Below are positions 14,737 through 16,412 of a DNA stretch of 16,412 nt, one piece after another. The notes below the pieces were generated by a model. That model was not told the DNA's origin and did not search any database. It worked only from the letters and a program-made list of their open reading frames with translations. How positions within the stretch are numbered: position 1 is the stretch's first letter; the number at the start of each line of letters is the position of its first letter. A program made the translations under genes and the position numbers. The stretch spans positions 1 through 16,412 of the forward strand of contig JBJMFM010000334.1 in the NCBI GenBank assembly GCA_045808425.1, in the 5' to 3' direction. Source of the DNA: JAFAQB01 sp045808425 (GTDB lineage Archaea > Thermoproteota > Nitrososphaeria > Nitrososphaerales > Nitrososphaeraceae).

Positions 14737-14856
14737 ATGCAACATGATAACAGTAAAACAATTGCAAATAATTGTCCAGGCTTTGAAAACGATGAAATTA
14801 TAAGAGAGGTGACTAAGGTTAATTCTGAATTTTATCATGCTTTTGGAGGTAATTGA
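14737..14856 (+). CDS. Possible small protein or gene remnant, 39 residues
   Basis: A plus-strand frame from ATG 14737 to TGA 14854-14856 gives MQHDNSKTIANNCPGFENDE then IIREVTKVNSEFYHAFGGN. The charged and amphipathic make-up (DEIIREVTKVNSEFY) looks coding. The same frame is open back to a TAG ending at 14668, adding VRIEGTFRIARQN and similar residues without any ATG, GTG or TTG, so the piece may be the end of a gene whose front is lost. It ends 36 bases before the znuA TATA box. It is divergent from the 47-residue ORF. No family is recognised; either a short genuine gene or debris in this decaying zone. Confidence 0.33.
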   Translation: MQHDNSKTIANNCPGFENDEIIREVTKVNSEFYHAFGGN

Positions 14857-14892
14857 AAAGAAATTAAATTAGATATGTTTGTTATTAAACTA

Positions 14893-14928
14893 TTTATATA
14901 GACTACCTATATTATTATTAACATAGGT
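14893..14928 (+). promoter_or_regulatory. znuA promoter: TATA box and palindromic operator
   Basis: TTTATATA (14893-14900) is a strong TATA box 44-51 bases before the znuA start, placing transcription start near 14924-14928. Immediately downstream, 14905-14928 is a 24-base near-perfect palindrome with arms ACCTAT and ATAGGT and 10 of 12 pairs matching. A repressor bound there would cover the start site. Metal-dependent DtxR/MntR-family repressors bind comparable AGG/CCT dyads, so metal control of the importer is likely by inference. Confidence 0.6.
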
Positions 14929-14943
14929 TTATAAGATTAATAA

Positions 14944-15930
14944 TTGGTATGTGCCATTGTGCAAAAGATTAGTAACGTGTTGATCGGACTATTGCTGCTG
15001 ACTATTTTATTAGTATCAGACTCAAGTATCGCGTCTTCTACTAATACTAACACTAATACTACTAGCAACGATAGTTCTACTTTTGCAGGAACATCGAAAG
15101 TAAGCACACCTAAACTAAAGGTGGTGGCATCTTTCTTTCCAGTATATGAATTTGTAAGAAAAGTTGGAGGAGATAAAGTAGATGTGTCTGTCCTTGTACC
15201 ATTAGGTGCAGAGCCTCACGATTTCGATCCTACTATCCAACAGATTCAAGATGTCGAATCAGCTGCTATATTAGTATACAATGGAGTAGGCATGGAGGCA
15301 ATATGGATAAACAAAGTTAATCCAAAGCTTGCAGTTGATACTAGTAAGGGTTTAAATTTACTTGCAAGCAGGGATCCTGAAATTCATGCACCAGCAGATC
15401 CACATATTTGGTTGGATCCCATATTAGCAATTCATCAGGTTGAAAATATTCGTGATGGGCTGTCCAAGGTTGATCCCAATAATTCAGTATACTATGATCA
15501 GAACGCTCAAAAGTTCATAGGACAGCTAAAGTCTTTGGATGCTTCTATAAAATACAACCTATCGGGCTCTAACTGTGCGAAGAGAGATTTTATAGCATTC
15601 CATAATGCTTTTAGCTATTTTGCAAAACAATATGGTTTAAATCAACACAGTATTAAAGGGTTAACACCAGAGGGCGAAATACTCCCACAAAGACTTGTAG
15701 AAGTAGTACAGTTAGCAAAACATCTAGGAATAAATATCATCTATTCAGAAGATTTAATCAATCCTCGTTCATCTCAGGCAATTGCAGATGAAATTCCTAA
15801 TGGCAAAGTGATGGTTCTAAGTCCAATTGAAGGCATAAACAAACAAGAACAACAACAAGGAATTGGATATCTACAAAAGATGTATCAGGATCTATCTGCT
15901 CTAAAGGAAGGATTACAGTGCAAGAAGTAA
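14944..15930 (+). CDS. znuA: Zinc/manganese ABC transporter substrate-binding protein
   Basis: A 328-residue cluster A-I metal-binding protein of the ZnuA/TroA group, anchored or free outside the cell membrane, delivering Zn or Mn to an ABC importer. A signal-like hydrophobic segment (about 11-24, NVLIGLLLLTILLV) is followed by a Ser/Thr/Asn linker (about 28-55) usual in archaeal surface proteins; no lipobox Cys is seen. Likely metal ligands are H92 (LGAEPHDFDPT), H154 (ADPHIWLDP), H220 (AFHNAFSYFA) and an acid at E269/D270 (IYSEDLINPRSS). The long His-rich loop of ZnuA is missing, with only H148 nearby, so zinc and manganese cannot be told apart. The start is a TTG at 14944; a GTG at 14959 would still leave the hydrophobic segment. 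The next gene overlaps its end by 13 bases. Confidence 0.9.
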   Translation: MVCAIVQKISNVLIGLLLLTILLVSDSSIASSTNTNTNTTSNDSSTFAGTSKVSTPKLKVVASFFPVYEFVRKVGGDKVDVSVLVPLGAEPHDFDPTIQQIQDVESAAILVYNGVGMEAIWINKVNPKLAVDTSKGLNLLASRDPEIHAPADPHIWLDPILAIHQVENIRDGLSKVDPNNSVYYDQNAQKFIGQLKSLDASIKYNLSGSNCAKRDFIAFHNAFSYFAKQYGLNQHSIKGLTPEGEILPQRLVEVVQLAKHLGINIIYSEDLINPRSSQAIADEIPNGKVMVLSPIEGINKQEQQQGIGYLQKMYQDLSALKEGLQCKK

Positions 15931-16412
15931 AAGAAGAAGTAGTAGTAGTATCAATTAAAAATGTATCTTATAATTATGGTCATTCCTCATCATCGTCTTT
16001 TGCATTAGACAATATTTCATTTAATGTAAATGCCGGTGATATTATAGGAATAATTGGTCCTAATGGTGCAGGCAAAAGCACGCTCTTTAGATGTATGCTT
16101 GGGCTAGTAGATGATTATAGAGGAGACATTACGATATTTGGCACAAACATTAAAAAAAGTAAAAAACCTCTTCAAAAGATAGGATATATACCGCAGCAAA
16201 GACTAATTGACCAGAATTTTCCTGCCACAGTACAGGAAATCGTATCACTAGGTATTGATGGAAGAAATATGCGTAGGTCTAAAGAGGAAATAATCTCTGC
16301 TATAAAAGTCGTAGAATTAGAGGATCTAAAAGATAGGCGAATAGGCGAACTCTCTGGCGGCCAACAACAAAGAGTACTCATCGCAAAGGCTCTAATAAAT
16401 GACGCCAAGCTA
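15918..16412 (+). CDS. znuC: Zinc/manganese ABC transporter ATPase, partial
   Basis: The first 165 codons of an ABC ATPase, cut by the right edge of the window. It should energise the import begun by the binding protein upstream. Visible motifs are Walker A IGPNGAGKSTLF (residues about 48-59), the Q-loop in KIGYIPQQR and the signature LSGGQQQRVLIAKAL near the end; Walker B would lie just beyond the window. The FPATVQEIV segment after the Q-loop is typical of the metal (ZnuC/MntB) group. The start is a GTG at 15918, inside the end of znuA in another frame, an overlap of 13 bases that implies translational coupling. A permease gene is expected next but is outside the window. Confidence 0.92.
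   Translation, partial: MQEVKEEVVVVSIKNVSYNYGHSSSSSFALDNISFNVNAGDIIGIIGPNGAGKSTLFRCMLGLVDDYRGDITIFGTNIKKSKKPLQKIGYIPQQRLIDQNFPATVQEIVSLGIDGRNMRRSKEEIISAIKVVELEDLKDRRIGELSGGQQQRVLIAKALINDAKL

Larger units (their letters stand above)
14672..14943. other. Gap holding a small ORF and the znuA promoter
   Basis: Apart from the small ORF at 14737-14856, the TATA box at 14893-14900 and the palindrome at 14905-14928 (each listed separately), nothing else is recognised in this stretch. Confidence 0.4.

Noticed and set aside
1..16412. tRNA, rRNA, CRISPR array, transposase, integrase or attachment sites
   Set aside because: Read through the gaps on both strands by eye; no cloverleaf consensus, no regularly spaced repeats and no mobile-element protein motifs found. 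A tRNA or covariance-model scan could still reveal a diverged RNA.

Overview
The window looks like a chromosomal segment from a low-GC ammonia-oxidizing archaeon of the Thaumarchaeota (Nitrososphaeria), most likely a soil-type Nitrososphaerales/Nitrosocosmicus-like lineage. The reasons are: archaeal information-processing genes (RNA polymerase subunit Rpo11/RpoL, transcript cleavage factor TFS, a PCNA sliding clamp, topoisomerase VI subunits B and A, an archaeal-type TyrRS); archaeal TATA boxes 20-35 bases before many starts with almost no Shine-Dalgarno signals; frequent TTG starts; long AT-rich intergenic stretches; and a lone cobalamin C17-methyltransferase, as expected in B12-making ammonia oxidizers. 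The lineage below phylum level is an inference from style, not from a search.

Layout. Positions 1-2400 hold a partial unknown gene (minus), a winged-helix regulator with a FilR1-like middle domain (minus), a small stand-alone Rieske ferredoxin (plus), and a long gap with a possible 48-residue protein (minus). Positions 2419-6248 hold an unknown 190-codon gene divergent from the cluster rpoL - tfs - pcna - aspartate kinase. Positions 6249-8610 hold a promoter region, cobJ/cbiH, and convergent tyrS. Positions 9040-12205 hold the topoisomerase VI operon top6B-top6A, with a 22-base tandem duplication across the top6B start. Positions 12206-14860 are an accessory, partly decaying zone: a NikR-like repressor with an altered metal site, a winged-helix-like fragment overlapping its 3' end, a small AbrB-like gene, a multiply frameshifted pseudogene, two unlisted small ORFs and several hairpins. 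Positions 14893-16412 hold a metal-uptake operon: a strong TATA box, a near-perfect palindrome in the promoter, a ZnuA-type binding protein, and an overlapping, truncated-by-window ZnuC-type ATPase.

How the genes fit together. RpoL and TFS are part of, or act on, RNA polymerase; PCNA and topoisomerase VI serve replication and chromosome topology; these are conserved housekeeping genes. The right part is about metal handling: a NikR-like sensor, then a Zn/Mn ABC importer probably controlled by a metal-dependent repressor at the palindrome. CobJ also belongs to a metal-cofactor pathway, but no direct link is visible. I see no CRISPR array, prophage, integrase, transposase, rRNA or tRNA. I do not see a convincing new multi-gene system; the best leads are the variant NikR, the znuA operator, the decayed gene and the small unlisted ORFs.
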